A DNA stretch of 64,000 nt from Pseudomonas lalkuanensis (lineage in GTDB: Bacteria > Pseudomonadota > Gammaproteobacteria > Pseudomonadales > Pseudomonadaceae). Made by a program: the position numbers and the translations under genes. A model generated the notes under the pieces. That model was not told the DNA's origin and did no database searches. It worked only from the letters and a program-made list of their open reading frames with translations. Where the stretch lies: the NCBI RefSeq assembly GCF_008807375.1, contig NZ_CP043311.1:1840001-1904000 (forward strand). The letters are read 5' to 3'. Positions 8,646-18,789 of the stretch are shown piece by piece; the stretch's first letter is position 1, and every line of letters begins with the position of its first letter.

Positions 8646-9275
8646 GTGAGTCAATTTTTCCAGATTCATCCGGAGAATCCACAGCCGCGCCTGATCAAGC
8701 AGGCCGTGGAGATCGTCAAGGCGGGCGGGGTGATCGTCTATCCCACCGACTCGTCCTACGCCCTGGGTTGCCTGATTGGCGACAAGGGCGCGGTCGAACG
8801 CATTCGCCGACTGCGCCGGCTGGATGAGAAGCACAACTTCACCCTGGTGTGCCGGGATCTGTCGGAGATCGGTGTGTTCGCCAAGGTGGATACCGCCGCG
8901 TTTCGCCTGATCAAGGCGCATACGCCCGGCCCCTACACCTTCATTCTCAGCGCCACGCGCGAAGTCCCGCGCATGCTGATGCACCCGAAGCGGCGAACCA
9001 TCGGCATGCGGGTGCCGGACCACCCCATCGCCCTGGCGCTGTTGGAGCAGTTGGGCGCGCCCCTGATGAGCACCAGCCTGATCCTTCCGGGCGAAGACCT
9101 GCCCATGAGCGACCCGTACGAGATGCGGCAAATCCTCGAGCATCAGGTGGACCTGATCATCGATGGCGGCCATGGGGGGATGGCGGCTTCCACCGTGATC
9201 AACCTCTCCGAAGGCAAGCCCGAAGTGCTGCGTGTGGGCTGCGGCGACCCGCAGCCCTTCCTGGACGAGGACTGA
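8646..9275 (+). CDS. yciO: YciO family (Sua5/YrdC/YwlC fold) protein
   Basis: A 209-residue protein with the Sua5/YrdC double-stranded RNA/nucleotide-binding fold. The GTG at 8646 (MSQFFQIHPENPQPRLIKQ) follows AACAGGGAGA and yields the normal family N-terminus. Typical blocks are VIVYPTDSSYALGCLIGD, LDEKHNFTLVCRD, PGPYTFIL and RTIGMRVPDHP. It is related to the threonylcarbamoyl-AMP synthase TsaC, but YciO proteins form their own subgroup and their role in tRNA t6A synthesis is less certain. It ends nine bases from the convergent PA2779-like gene. Confidence 0.87.
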   Translation: MSQFFQIHPENPQPRLIKQAVEIVKAGGVIVYPTDSSYALGCLIGDKGAVERIRRLRRLDEKHNFTLVCRDLSEIGVFAKVDTAAFRLIKAHTPGPYTFILSATREVPRMLMHPKRRTIGMRVPDHPIALALLEQLGAPLMSTSLILPGEDLPMSDPYEMRQILEHQVDLIIDGGHGGMAASTVINLSEGKPEVLRVGCGDPQPFLDED

Positions 9276-9284
9276 GGGCGCCGC

Positions 9285-9641
9285 CTAAAGCAGGATCGCC
9301 ACCAGGATGATCACCAGCAGGATGATGATGAAGTCGGTGCTGCTGATGTTCCCGCCCGCGGGCGCTACATTCATCTTCTGCGCCAGCTGGGCGGCTTCCT
9401 CGTTGGTCAGTGCCTGTACCCTGGCGCGGGCCGTGGCGATATCCACGCCCATCGCGCGCATCTGGTCCTGAACCTCGGATTTGCTCAGAAAGGCATCGAT
9501 TCGGGCTCGATCTCCGGATTGCTGCTGGGCGGAGACCGCTTCGTCGGTGCCAATCATTCCCGCCTGTGCCGTTGTCGCCGGCACCAGGGTGAGGAAGAGG
9601 AACATGAGGACGGCACTGAACATCAGGGTGACGAGTTTCAT
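9285..9641 (-). CDS. PA2779 family small membrane protein
   Basis: A 118-residue protein of the kind annotated PA2779 family in pseudomonads. A signal-like helix (MKLVTLMFSAVLMFLFLTLV) is followed by a soluble middle with the family pattern DRARIDAFLSKSEVQDQM, MGVDIATARARVQALTNEE and APAGG. A C-terminal membrane helix (FIIILLVIILVAILL) ends the chain. Its AAGGAGGTT ribosome site is strong. Function unknown. The usual partner, a C39-peptidase/TPR protein, is not next to it. It lies antisense between yciO and scpA, genes otherwise on the plus strand. Confidence 0.78.
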   Translation of the reverse strand: MKLVTLMFSAVLMFLFLTLVPATTAQAGMIGTDEAVSAQQQSGDRARIDAFLSKSEVQDQMRAMGVDIATARARVQALTNEEAAQLAQKMNVAPAGGNISSTDFIIILLVIILVAILL

Positions 9642-9777
9642 TTGAACCTCCTTGAGCGCTTTGCTCCAAACCTGACCAGGGGTGCTGCGTCGTACTTTTT
9701 TAGTCTGGCACATGGTGCTAATTTGCCCGCTTTCCCGCCGGCCGGTCTTTGCCGGCAGGCCTGATCGAGAGACCCTG

Positions 9778-10605
9778 ATGCACGAAACACCGCCAACCGA
9801 GTCGCCGGATCCCCAGGCGGGCGCCCAGCAGGAGCTGCCTTTCGCCCTGGTCTACGGCCAGGCGGTGACCGAGTTGCCGCAGGACCTCTATATCCCGCCG
9901 GATGCGCTGGAAGTGTTCCTCGAAGCCTTCGAAGGCCCGCTCGACCTGCTGCTCTATCTGATCCGCAAGCAGAACATCGACATCCTCGACATCCCCGTGG
10001 CCGCCATCACCCACCAGTACATGGCTTATGTCGAGCTGATGAAGTCGGTGCGCCTGGAGCTTGCCGCCGAATACCTGGTGATGGCCGCCATGCTGGCCGA
10101 GATCAAGTCGCGCATGCTGCTGCCGCGCTCGAACGAGGCGCAAGAAGAGGAAGAGGACCCGCGCGCCGAGCTGATCCGCCGCCTGCAGGAGTACGAGCGC
10201 TTCAAGGCCGCCGCCGAAGGCATCGACGAACTGCCGCGGGTTGGGCGCGACCTGATCGTGCCGCGCCTGGATGCTCCGGACGCGCGGGCGCGCAAACTGC
10301 TGCCGGACGTGGCGCTGGAAGAAGTATTGCTGTCCATGGCCGAAGTGCTGCGCCGTGCCGATATGTTCGAGAGCCACCAGGTGACCCGCGAGGCGCTGTC
10401 CACCCGCGAGCGCATGAGTGAGGTGCTGGAACGGCTGAAGGGCGGCGCGTTCGTGCCCTTCGTCGCCCTGTTCACGGTGGAGGAGGGGCGTCTTGGCGTG
10501 GTCGTTACCTTCATGGCGGTGCTCGAGCTGATCAAGGAACAGTTGGTGGAACTGGTGCAGAATGAACCCTTTGCCCCCATCCATGTACGCGCCAGGGCCG
10601 AGTAG
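9778..10605 (+). CDS. scpA: Segregation and condensation protein A
   Basis: The kleisin subunit of the SMC-ScpAB condensin, bridging SMC heads during chromosome segregation. The core begins with FLEAFEGPLDLLLYLIRKQNIDILDIPV and runs through LVMAAMLAEIKSRMLLP to the winged-helix C-terminus. The ATG at 9778 (MHETPPTES) gives 275 residues, with a weak GAGAG site upstream; earlier in-frame starts exist and the exact N-terminus is uncertain. Its TAG stop abuts the ATG of scpB, indicating coupled translation. Confidence 0.9.
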   Translation: MHETPPTESPDPQAGAQQELPFALVYGQAVTELPQDLYIPPDALEVFLEAFEGPLDLLLYLIRKQNIDILDIPVAAITHQYMAYVELMKSVRLELAAEYLVMAAMLAEIKSRMLLPRSNEAQEEEEDPRAELIRRLQEYERFKAAAEGIDELPRVGRDLIVPRLDAPDARARKLLPDVALEEVLLSMAEVLRRADMFESHQVTREALSTRERMSEVLERLKGGAFVPFVALFTVEEGRLGVVVTFMAVLELIKEQLVELVQNEPFAPIHVRARAE

Positions 10606-11394
10606 ATGAACCTCAACGATCCCAAGGAACTCGCCTCGCTGCTGGAAGCCTTTCTCCTGGCATCCGGAAAACCCCTGTCGCTGGAGCGCTTGGCTGAACT
10701 CTTCGAAGAGGCCGAGCGTCCCGAGTTGTCGGTGATCCGTTCCGCTCTGGCCATCCTGGGCAAAAGTTGTGAAAAGCGTGCATTCGAGCTGCGCGAGGTA
10801 GCTTCCGGTTACCGCCTGCAAGTGCGCGAGCGCTTTTCCCCCTGGGTCGGGCGGCTCTGGGAGGAGCGCCCGCAGCGCTACTCCCGCGCCATGCTGGAAA
10901 CCCTGGCACTGGTGGCTTACCGCCAGCCCATTACCCGTGGCGAGATCGAAGACATCCGTGGCGTGGCGGTCAACAGCCAGATCGTCAAGACGCTGCTGGA
11001 GCGCGAGTGGATTCGCGTGGTCGGCTACCGCGATGTGCCCGGCAAGCCGGCCATGTTCGCCACCACTCGCGCCTTCCTCGACCACTTCAACCTGAAGAGC
11101 CTGGAAGAACTTCCGCCACTGGCAGCCCTGCGCGAGCTCGAGCCGGAGCCGGTGCTGGCCCTGGAAGATGGCGAAGAGCCGGTGCCGGAAGGGCTGCAGG
11201 CGCGGGCCGATGCCGAGCTGCCCGCCGAACCGCGTGAAGAAACCAGCTTCCGCAGCCTGCTGGCCGAACTGGACATCATGGAAGAAGGCCTGAAGACCGA
11301 CTTCGACGACCTGCTGCTCGCCGAGGATGACGATGCAGCCGAGGTCGCCGCGGAAGAAGACGACGAGTCGCTGCCGGACGAAACCCTGCATTGA
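10606..11394 (+). CDS. scpB: Segregation and condensation protein B
   Basis: A 262-residue ScpB, the KITE subunit of SMC-ScpAB. Two winged-helix domains occupy residues 1-170, with the signature segment MLETLALVAYRQPITRGEIEDIRG. The last 90 residues are an acidic, low-complexity extension (EPEPVLALEDGEE, AEDDDAAEVAAEEDDE) common in Pseudomonas ScpB. The start codon directly follows the scpA stop with no gap. rluB follows 111 bp downstream. Confidence 0.9.
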   Translation: MNLNDPKELASLLEAFLLASGKPLSLERLAELFEEAERPELSVIRSALAILGKSCEKRAFELREVASGYRLQVRERFSPWVGRLWEERPQRYSRAMLETLALVAYRQPITRGEIEDIRGVAVNSQIVKTLLEREWIRVVGYRDVPGKPAMFATTRAFLDHFNLKSLEELPPLAALRELEPEPVLALEDGEEPVPEGLQARADAELPAEPREETSFRSLLAELDIMEEGLKTDFDDLLLAEDDDAAEVAAEEDDESLPDETLH

Positions 11395-11505
11395 GCGCCA
11401 CCGGTCAGCGGCCAGGCTGACGTCCGGGCATTGCTCAACTAGCCTGAGTGCCAGTGGCCGCGTATGATGCGCGGCCTTTTTACTGCTACACCGGGAGGTG
11501 CCCAG

Positions 11506-12834
11506 ATGAGTGAAGTCGAATACAGCCCCGCAGGGGAGAAGCTGCAGAAGGTCCTGGCCCGCATGGGGCTGGCTTCTCGCCGCGATATCGAGGCCTGGAT
11601 CACGGAAGGCCGAGTGAAGGTCAACGGCGAGCCCGCCACCCTGGGCCAGCGCGTCGACAGCCATGACGCCATCAGCGTCGACGGCCGTCTGCTCAAGCGC
11701 GAAGAGGAAGCCGAAAGCGTCCGTCGCGTGCTGATCTACAACAAGCCGGAAGGCGAAGTCTGCACCCGCGACGATCCGGAAGGCCGTCCTACCGTTTTCG
11801 AGCGCCTGCCGCGTGCGAAGGTTGGCCGCTGGATCAACGTCGGCCGCCTGGATATCAACACCACCGGCCTGCTGCTGTTCACCACCGATGGTGAACTGGC
11901 CAACCGCCTGATGCACCCCTCCTTCGAGATGGACCGCGAGTACGCGGTGCGCGTGCGTGGCGAGGTCACCGAGGAAATGCTCGAGAATCTCAAGCACGGC
12001 GTGATGCTGGAAGACGGCCCGGCGAAGTTCACCGACATCCAGGAAGCACCCGGCGGCGACGGCCTCAACCATTGGTACCACTGCGTGGTGATGGAAGGCC
12101 GCAACCGTGAAGTGCGCCGCCTGTGGGAGTCCCAGGGGCTGGTGGTCAGCCGCCTGAAGCGCGTGCGCTTCGGTCCGGTGTTCATCACTTCCGACCTGAC
12201 CATGGGGCGCTGGCGCGAAATGAGCCAGACCGAGGTGGACATCCTTAGTGCCGAAGTCGGTCTCAAGCCTGTGGCCCTGCCGGCCATGAAGGGCAAGTTC
12301 CGCGAGAAGCTCGACCGTCTGCAGCGCAAGTCGCCGAAGCCGACGGGCGCCCGGGCTCCGCGTCGCGAAGGTGACGAGCGCCCCGCCCGTGGTCCGCGCC
12401 ACGAGGGTGATGAGCGTCCTGCACGTGGCCAGCGTCGTGAGGGCGATGAGCGTCCGGTTCGTGGTCCGCGTCGCGAAGGCGACGAGCGCCCGGCCCGTGG
12501 CCAGCGCCGTGAAGGTGATGAGCGTCCGGCTCGCGGCCCGCGTCGCGAGGGCGATGAGCGTCCTGCACGCGGTCAGCGTCGTGAGGGTGACGAGCGTCCG
12601 GCTCGTGGCCCGCGTCGCGAGGGTGACGAGCGTCCAGCCCGTGCTCCGCGCGGCACGCCGGTTGCCGATCGTCCGCGCGACGTGAACAAGAAGCGCCCGG
12701 CCAAGCCCCAGGGCGAGCGTCCGGCCGTCGAACTGGCCGATCGTCCGGCTCGCAAGCCCCAGCGTCCGCAGCACAAGCGCAGCGGCCCGGCCGGCGGCGA
12801 AGGCCAGCGTCCGGGGTTCGGTCGCAAGCGCTGA
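11506..12834 (+). CDS. rluB: 23S rRNA pseudouridine(2605) synthase RluB
   Basis: A 442-residue pseudouridine synthase modifying U2605 of 23S rRNA. Residues 10-60 are an S4 RNA-binding domain; the RsuA-type catalytic domain follows with catalytic Asp116 in VGRLDINTTGLLLFTT. The core ends near residue 260. After it comes a very basic, repetitive tail with eight copies of a 12-residue unit (EGDERPARGPRR/QRR, residues 288-383), then more Arg/Pro-rich sequence. The ATG at 11506 has GGGAGG upstream. A strong intrinsic terminator follows at 12849-12879. Confidence 0.92.
   Translation: MSEVEYSPAGEKLQKVLARMGLASRRDIEAWITEGRVKVNGEPATLGQRVDSHDAISVDGRLLKREEEAESVRRVLIYNKPEGEVCTRDDPEGRPTVFERLPRAKVGRWINVGRLDINTTGLLLFTTDGELANRLMHPSFEMDREYAVRVRGEVTEEMLENLKHGVMLEDGPAKFTDIQEAPGGDGLNHWYHCVVMEGRNREVRRLWESQGLVVSRLKRVRFGPVFITSDLTMGRWREMSQTEVDILSAEVGLKPVALPAMKGKFREKLDRLQRKSPKPTGARAPRREGDERPARGPRHEGDERPARGQRREGDERPVRGPRREGDERPARGQRREGDERPARGPRREGDERPARGQRREGDERPARGPRREGDERPARAPRGTPVADRPRDVNKKRPAKPQGERPAVELADRPARKPQRPQHKRSGPAGGEGQRPGFGRKR
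12367..12654 (+). repeat. Eight in-frame 36-bp tandem repeats in the 3' end of rluB
   Basis: Eight consecutive 36-bp units encode EGDERPARG followed alternately by PRR or QRR, so units 2 to 7 also form a 72-bp higher-order period. The first and last units are degenerate (PRH, APR). All are in frame. Copy number is likely variable among strains through slippage or recombination. Though the period resembles a CRISPR repeat, there are no spacers. Confidence 0.95.
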
Positions 12835-12848
12835 TAGCAGGTGAAATG

Positions 12849-12879
12849 AAGAAGGGGCTCGTATGAGCCCCTTCTTTTT
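12849..12879 (+). terminator. Intrinsic terminator after rluB
   Basis: A 12-bp perfect stem (AAGAAGGGGCTC / GAGCCCCTTCTT) with a GTAT loop runs into a T-tract, 14 bases after the rluB stop. The A-rich 5' side could also let it work on the minus strand. Confidence 0.93.
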
Positions 12880-12883
12880 AGTT

Positions 12884-12920
12884 CTGTGAGAGCGAATTCA
12901 TTCGCGATTGAAATCGCCCC
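12884..12920. repeat. Dispersed GAATTCATTCGCG repeat, copy 1
   Basis: An intergenic copy of a Pseudomonas-type dispersed repeat (TGTGAGAGCGAATTCATTCG, then CGATTGAAATCGCCCC). Related copies in this window are at 36298, 50331, 52686 and 57660. It lies between the rluB terminator and the convergent diguanylate cyclase stop. Confidence 0.75.
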
Positions 12921-12941
12921 GACAATGGGCTGTGGCGGCGC

Positions 12942-13868
12942 TTACCCCGCCATGGACAGGCGGTTGCGGCCTTCGCGCTTGGCCACGTACAGGGCGTTGT
13001 CCGCCCGGCGCAGCAGGCTTTCCACCGATTCCGCCGGCAGCAGGGTGGCGCAACCGAGGCTGATGGACAGGTCCAGCGGGCGGCCCTGCACCAGGTGCTG
13101 CAGTTCGAGGATGCCCATGCGCAGGCGTTCGCCTACCAGGGCGGCGGCTTCTCGGCAGGTGCCGGAGAGCAGCACGAGGAATTCCTCACCGCCGAAGCGG
13201 AACACCATGTCGACGTTGCGCAGGCGGGTCTTGAGGGTATTGGCTACCGCCTTCAGGACTTCGTCGCCGGTGCCGTGGCCGAACTCGTCGTTGATGCGCT
13301 TGAAGTGGTCGATGTCCAGCATCAGAACCGACATCGGTTGCAGGTTACGCCGAGCGAGGTCGACTTCGCGCTGCAGGGTCTGCTCCATGGCGATGCGGTT
13401 GCCGGTGTCGGTCAACGGATCGCGCAGGGCGCTCTGGATGGCGGCGCGGTAGAGCAAGGCGTTGCGCAGCGGGAAGAGCAGGGTGGCGAGCAGGGATTCC
13501 AACTGGTTCAGCTCGTGCTCGTCGAAGCGCTGGTTGCGGCGGAAGATCAGTTCGCCCAGGTACTCGCCTTCGTGGGTCAGGCGATAGCCGGCGGAATGGT
13601 TCGAACGGCTGCCGTACTCCAGGCGCAGGTCGCTGCTCTGGTGCTGGTAGCCCAGGGCGTCCAGGGGCACCAGGCGCTGAACCTCGCTGAAGAACAGACT
13701 GACGATGCGCTCCACCTCCAGACTGGTTTGCAGTTGCAGGGTCAGCTGACGACGCAGCTCCGCCAGGCTGATGGGGCGCAGCTTGGGCTGGCGCTTGCCG
13801 GAGAAGCCGAGGCGCTGCAGCTTGGCCGCGTCGAAATCGATGGTATTGGTCTGGATGGGAGGAACCAT
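12942..13868 (-). CDS. Diguanylate cyclase (GGDEF domain)
   Basis: A 308-residue protein starting MVPPIQTNTIDFD, with AGAGG before the ATG. The N-terminal 145 residues look like a GAF-type sensory region without membrane helices. The GGDEF domain occupies about residues 150-308. The active-site motif is GGEEF (226-230), a catalytically competent variant, and an RxxD inhibitory site (RNVD, 217-220) stands the usual five residues before it, so c-di-GMP feedback inhibition is expected. It appears to be a single-gene unit converging on rluB. Confidence 0.92.
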   Translation of the reverse strand: MVPPIQTNTIDFDAAKLQRLGFSGKRQPKLRPISLAELRRQLTLQLQTSLEVERIVSLFFSEVQRLVPLDALGYQHQSSDLRLEYGSRSNHSAGYRLTHEGEYLGELIFRRNQRFDEHELNQLESLLATLLFPLRNALLYRAAIQSALRDPLTDTGNRIAMEQTLQREVDLARRNLQPMSVLMLDIDHFKRINDEFGHGTGDEVLKAVANTLKTRLRNVDMVFRFGGEEFLVLLSGTCREAAALVGERLRMGILELQHLVQGRPLDLSISLGCATLLPAESVESLLRRADNALYVAKREGRNRLSMAG

Positions 13869-14077
13869 TGAGTTGAACCTCTGACGCAAAATGCGACGAC
13901 ACCAGGCATAGAGCTATTTCCGTGCCAGGAGTTCGCGATCCCTTGCAATCGCTTTAATTTCAATGAGTTAGATTGCTGGCGCCAGCTCTCGCGGCAAGCC
14001 TTTGCCGGTTTGATGGCGAAATAATGGCAATGTGATGCCGTTCACAGGGAGAAGCCGCCGGAAAACTGGCGGAGGCT

Positions 14078-14099
14078 GCGGCGGTCGGATGACCGCCGC
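14078..14099 (-). terminator. Stable hairpin downstream of the yciK-like gene
   Basis: A 9-bp perfect stem (GCGGCGGTC / GACCGCCGC) with a four-base loop lies 10 bases beyond the stop of the short-chain dehydrogenase gene. No long T-run follows directly, although a second smaller stem and TTTT come about 20 bases later. It probably ends the mtaD-ubiG-mupP-yciK transcript or protects its 3' end. The other part of the 240-bp gap is relatively AT-rich and holds no gene I can support. Confidence 0.5.
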
Positions 14100-14108
14100 G
14101 GAGGGAGG

Positions 14109-14849
14109 TCATTGTGCGTCGAAAGCCTGGCCGTTCACACCAGCGCTGTCCGGCCCCATGAGATAGAGGTAGACAGGCATGATTGCGGCGGGTTCCGGAT
14201 TGTTTTCGGGGTTTTCACCCGGATAGGCCTGCGCGCGCATGCTGGTACGGGTGGCGCCGGGGTTCACGCTGTTGGCGCGCACGCTGGCAATGCCGTCCAC
14301 TTCGTCGGCCAGGACCTGCATCAGGCCTTCGGTGGCGAACTTGGATACCGCGTAGGCGCCCCAGTAGGCACGGCCCTTGCGACCAACGCTGCTGGAGGTG
14401 AACACCACCGAGGCATCCTTGGACAGCTTCAGCAGCGGCAGCAGGGTGCTGGTCAGCATGAACACGGCGTTGACGTTGACCTGCATGACGCGCATGAAGT
14501 TATCGCCGGAAAGCTGCTCGAGGGGCGTGCGCGGGCCGAGGATGGACGCGTTGTGCAGTACGCCGTCGATGCGCCCGAACTCCGCTTCCAGGGTCGCCGC
14601 CAGCTCGTCGTACTGGTGCGGCTGGGCGGTTTCCAGGTTGAAGGGGATGACGGCGGCCTGCGGATGGCCGGCGGCTTCTATCTCGTCGTAAACAGCGTTC
14701 AGGCTGGCTTCGGTCTTGCCCAGCAGCAGCACGGTGGCACCGTGGGCGGCGAAGGTCCTGGCGGCGGCGGCGCCGATGCCTCGGCCGGCACCGGTGATGA
14801 GGATCACCCGGTCCTTGAGCAGGTCGGGGCGGGCGGAATACTGGAACAT
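14109..14849 (-). CDS. yciK: YciK family short-chain dehydrogenase
   Basis: A 246-residue classical SDR, close in length and sequence to E. coli YciK. The cofactor motif TGAGRGIG is near residue 19, NASILG corresponds to the NNAG motif, and the catalytic Ser and Tyr-x3-Lys are in TSSSVGRKGRAYWGAYAVSK. The ATG at 14849 (MFQYSARPDLLKDRV) has GGAGAC upstream. The substrate is unknown. It follows mupP by 28 bases in the ubiG-mupP-yciK order conserved in Pseudomonas. Confidence 0.87.
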   Translation of the reverse strand: MFQYSARPDLLKDRVILITGAGRGIGAAAARTFAAHGATVLLLGKTEASLNAVYDEIEAAGHPQAAVIPFNLETAQPHQYDELAATLEAEFGRIDGVLHNASILGPRTPLEQLSGDNFMRVMQVNVNAVFMLTSTLLPLLKLSKDASVVFTSSSVGRKGRAYWGAYAVSKFATEGLMQVLADEVDGIASVRANSVNPGATRTSMRAQAYPGENPENNPEPAAIMPVYLYLMGPDSAGVNGQAFDAQ

Positions 14850-14877
14850 TTGAGTCTCCTTCGGGGCGCTGCCGGTA

Positions 14878-15549
14878 TCAGCAGCTGCACAGCGCGCGGT
14901 CGAGCACGGCACGCAGTTCGAGCGGATGGTGGACCACCACGTCGGCACCCCAGTGAGCGGGGTTGTCGCTGGGATGGATGTAGCCGTAGCTGACCGCCGC
15001 GGTGCGGGTGCCTGCGGCGCGTCCGGACTCGATGTCGCGCAGGTCGTCACCGACGAAGAGCACGCTGGCCGGGTCCAGGTTCAGCTGGCTGCAGGCCAGC
15101 AGCAGCATTTCCGGGTCCGGCTTGCTGTTCTTCACGTGGTCCGGGCAGATCAGTACAGCGGAGCGGCCGGCGAGGCCGAGTTGCTCCATGATGGGTTCGG
15201 CGTAGCGAACCGGCTTGTTGGTCACCACGCCCCAGATCAGCTTGGCCTGCTCGATGTCCGCCAGCAGTTCGTCGATGCCGTCGAAGGGGCGGGTGAGCAC
15301 GGCGCAGTGGTTCTGGTAGCGCTCCAGGAACTCCAGGCGCAGCGGCTCGAATTCAGGCGCTTCCGGATCCATTTCGAAGGCGGTGGCGACCATGGCGCGG
15401 GCTCCGCCGGAAACCACGTCGCGAATCGCCTTCTCATCCTGAGGCGGAAGGCCGCGGTCGGCGCGCATGGCCTGGCAGATGGCGATGAAGTCCGGCGCCG
15501 AGTCGAGCAGGGTGCCGTCCATGTCGAAAAGTACCGCTTGAAGTCGCAT
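14878..15549 (-). CDS. mupP: N-acetylmuramic acid 6-phosphate phosphatase MupP
   Basis: A 223-residue HAD-superfamily phosphatase. The nucleophile motif is [14 protein letters not shown] at the N-terminus, and [14 protein letters not shown] carries the distal acidic pair. In Pseudomonas, MupP removes phosphate from MurNAc-6-P in the anhMurNAc peptidoglycan recycling route that bypasses de novo synthesis. The gene's place directly after ubiG is the context in which it is known. The ATG at 15549 has GAGGAG eight bases upstream; a GTG three codons earlier overlaps the ubiG stop and is less likely. Confidence 0.9.
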   Translation of the reverse strand: MRLQAVLFDMDGTLLDSAPDFIAICQAMRADRGLPPQDEKAIRDVVSGGARAMVATAFEMDPEAPEFEPLRLEFLERYQNHCAVLTRPFDGIDELLADIEQAKLIWGVVTNKPVRYAEPIMEQLGLAGRSAVLICPDHVKNSKPDPEMLLLACSQLNLDPASVLFVGDDLRDIESGRAAGTRTAAVSYGYIHPSDNPAHWGADVVVHHPLELRAVLDRALCSC

Positions 15550-15554
15550 GCCGG

Positions 15555-16253
15555 TCACTCCTCGCGCAGGGTCTGGATCATGTAATTGACGTCTACGTCG
15601 GCTTCCAGCTTGTAGTGCTTGGTCAGCGGGTTGTAGGTCAGGCCTATGATGTCTTTCACCTGCAGGCCGGCGGCGCGGCTCCAGGCGCCCAGCTCGGAGG
15701 GGCGGATGAACTTCTTGAAGTCGTGGGTGCCGCGCGGCAGCAGACGCATCACGTACTCGGCACCGACGATGGCGAAGAGATAAGCCTTGGGATTGCGGTT
15801 GATGGTGGAGAAGAATACCTGTCCGCCCGGCTTGACCAGGGTGTAGCAGGCGCGAATCACCGAGGCAGGGTCCGGTACGTGTTCGAGCATTTCCATGCAG
15901 GTCACCACGTCGAATTGGCCGGGCATTTCAGCGGCCAGGGCTTCGGCGGTGATGCGGCGATACTCTACCGGCACGCCGGATTCCAGTTGATGCAGCTGGG
16001 CGACCGCCAGAGGGGCTTCACCCATGTCGATGCCGGTTACGGTGGCGCCGCGCTGGGCCATGGACTCGCTGAGAATGCCGCCGCCGCAGCCGACGTCCAG
16101 CACTTTCTTGCCGGCCAGCCTGACGCGTTCGTCAATCCAGTTGACCCGCAGCGGGTTGATGTCGTGGAGGGGCTTGAACTCGCTCTCGCGGTCCCACCAG
16201 CGGTGGGCGAGGGCCTCGAACTTGGCGATTTCGACGTGATCGACGTTGGTCAT
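15555..16253 (-). CDS. ubiG: Ubiquinone biosynthesis O-methyltransferase UbiG
   Basis: A 232-residue SAM-dependent O-methyltransferase acting at two steps of ubiquinone synthesis. The N-terminus [33 protein letters not shown] is typical. The SAM motif [13 protein letters not shown] follows, then [15 protein letters not shown] and [22 protein letters not shown] lies before the ATG. It is transcribed from mtaD towards mupP, with a 21-bp gap on the mtaD side. Confidence 0.95.
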   Translation of the reverse strand: MTNVDHVEIAKFEALAHRWWDRESEFKPLHDINPLRVNWIDERVRLAGKKVLDVGCGGGILSESMAQRGATVTGIDMGEAPLAVAQLHQLESGVPVEYRRITAEALAAEMPGQFDVVTCMEMLEHVPDPASVIRACYTLVKPGGQVFFSTINRNPKAYLFAIVGAEYVMRLLPRGTHDFKKFIRPSELGAWSRAAGLQVKDIIGLTYNPLTKHYKLEADVDVNYMIQTLREE

Positions 16254-16274
16254 GGAATGTCCTCGAAACAGAAT

Positions 16275-17600
16275 TCAGCGGCCGGCGATGCGATCGCCCC
16301 AGGCGCGGGCAGTGGCGCCCAGGCGCTCCTCGTCCAGGCGCGTCAGGCGGCCGTCGTCCAGCAGTTGCCTGCCGTCGACCCAGAGGTGCCGCACCGAATC
16401 GCGCCCGGTGGCATAGATGAGTTGGGAAACCGGGTCGTAGACCGGTTGCTGGGCCAGCCCGGAAAGGTCGAAGGCTACCAGGTCGGCGGCCTTGCCCGGT
16501 TCCAGGGAGCCGGTGTCCTGGTCGATACCAAGGGCTCGCGCGCCATTGAGGGTGGCCATGCGCAGGGCGCGATGGGCATCCAGGGCGCTGGCCGAGCCGG
16601 ATACGGCCTTGGCCAGGAGGGCGGCGGTACGGGTTTCGCCGAGCAGGTCCAGGTCATTGTTGCTGGCTGCGCCATCGGTGCCGACGGCGACGTTCACGCC
16701 GGCCTGCCACAGGCGTTCCACCGGGCAGAAGCCGCTGGCCAGCTTGAGGTTGGATTCGGGGCAATGGATCACGTTGCTGTTGCTTTCCACCAGCAGGGCC
16801 AGGTCGGCGTCGTCCACCTGGGTCATGTGCACGGCCTGGAAACGCGGGCCCAGCAGGCCGAGGCGGGAGAGGCGCGCCATCGGGCGCTCGCCGCGCAGCT
16901 CCAGGCTCTGCTGGACTTCGAAGGCGGTTTCCTGGACGTGCATATGAATGCCGGTGTCCAGCTCCTCTGCCAGCACGCGGATGTTTTCCAGCTTGTCATC
17001 GCTGACGCTGTACGGGGCGTGGGGGCCGAAGGCGACCTTGATGCGTGGATGGTGCTTGAGGTCGCTGAACAGCTCGACGCCGCGGCGAATGGCTTCGGCA
17101 GAGTCGACGGCGCCGGGAATGGGGAAGTCCAGCACCGGAATCGCCAGTTGCGCCTTGATGCCGGCCGCATGGATGACGGCGCTGGCCTGTGCCGGGAAGA
17201 AATACATGTCGGAGAAGCAGCTGATGCCGCTCTTGATCTGCTCGGCCACGGCCAGTTCGGTGCCGTCGCGAACAAATGCCTCGTTGACCCACTTGGCCTC
17301 GGCAGGCCAGATGTGCTCCTGTAGCCAGGTCATCAGCGGCAGGTCGTCGGCCAGGCCGCGGAACAGGGTCATCGCGGCGTGGCCGTGGGCGTTGATCAAG
17401 CCGGGGGCCAGCAGCATGCCCGGCAGTTCGCGGCGCTCGCGGGCTTCGGCGCGCAGCGCCACGTCTCGCGGGGCGAGCAGGGCGATACGACCGTCGCGGA
17501 TACCCAGCGCGTGATCCCGCAGCACTACGCCGGCTGGTTCCACCGGGACTATCCATGACGGGAGCAGGAGCAGGTCGAGCGGGGCGTTGGAACTGGGCAT
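16275..17600 (-). CDS. mtaD: 5'-methylthioadenosine deaminase (TRZ/ATZ amidohydrolase)
   Basis: A 441-residue amidohydrolase-superfamily deaminase. Metal ligands are visible as the HxH of [23 protein letters not shown] in mid-chain, and the Asp of [17 protein letters not shown]. In Pseudomonas this enzyme converts methylthioadenosine to methylthioinosine in methionine salvage. The divergent mtnA gene 112 bp away supports MtaD over a generic S-adenosylhomocysteine or guanine deaminase, although activity on SAH cannot be excluded. Confidence 0.87.
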   Translation of the reverse strand: MPSSNAPLDLLLLPSWIVPVEPAGVVLRDHALGIRDGRIALLAPRDVALRAEARERRELPGMLLAPGLINAHGHAAMTLFRGLADDLPLMTWLQEHIWPAEAKWVNEAFVRDGTELAVAEQIKSGISCFSDMYFFPAQASAVIHAAGIKAQLAIPVLDFPIPGAVDSAEAIRRGVELFSDLKHHPRIKVAFGPHAPYSVSDDKLENIRVLAEELDTGIHMHVQETAFEVQQSLELRGERPMARLSRLGLLGPRFQAVHMTQVDDADLALLVESNSNVIHCPESNLKLASGFCPVERLWQAGVNVAVGTDGAASNNDLDLLGETRTAALLAKAVSGSASALDAHRALRMATLNGARALGIDQDTGSLEPGKAADLVAFDLSGLAQQPVYDPVSQLIYATGRDSVRHLWVDGRQLLDDGRLTRLDEERLGATARAWGDRIAGR

Positions 17601-17667
17601 GGCGGCGCATCCTGGGCGCAGATTGAAGTGGCGGCAGTATACCCGAGCCAGAAGGGCTCCGGCTCGC

Positions 17668-17673
17668 TATAAT
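17668..17673 (+). promoter_or_regulatory. Candidate -10 element for mtnA
   Basis: A perfect TATAAT lies 40 bases before the mtnA start in the mtaD/mtnA divergent region. No good TTGACA is found 16-18 bp upstream, so the promoter is only suggested. Confidence 0.35.
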
Positions 17674-17712
17674 CTGCGGTTTTTCCGCGAGTTACGGGTG
17701 GCGAGGTGGTCG

Positions 17713-18789
<1,077 letters not shown>

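Noticed and set aside
12367..12654. Possible CRISPR array because of 36-bp periodic repeats
   Set aside because: The repeats are contiguous with no unique spacers and are in frame within rluB; no cas genes are nearby.
9718..12774. A 1018-codon minus-strand open frame opposite scpA-scpB-rluB
   Set aside because: It is antisense to three well-recognised genes, has low-complexity His/Gln/Thr-rich sequence, no ribosome site and no family; high third-position GC keeps this frame open.
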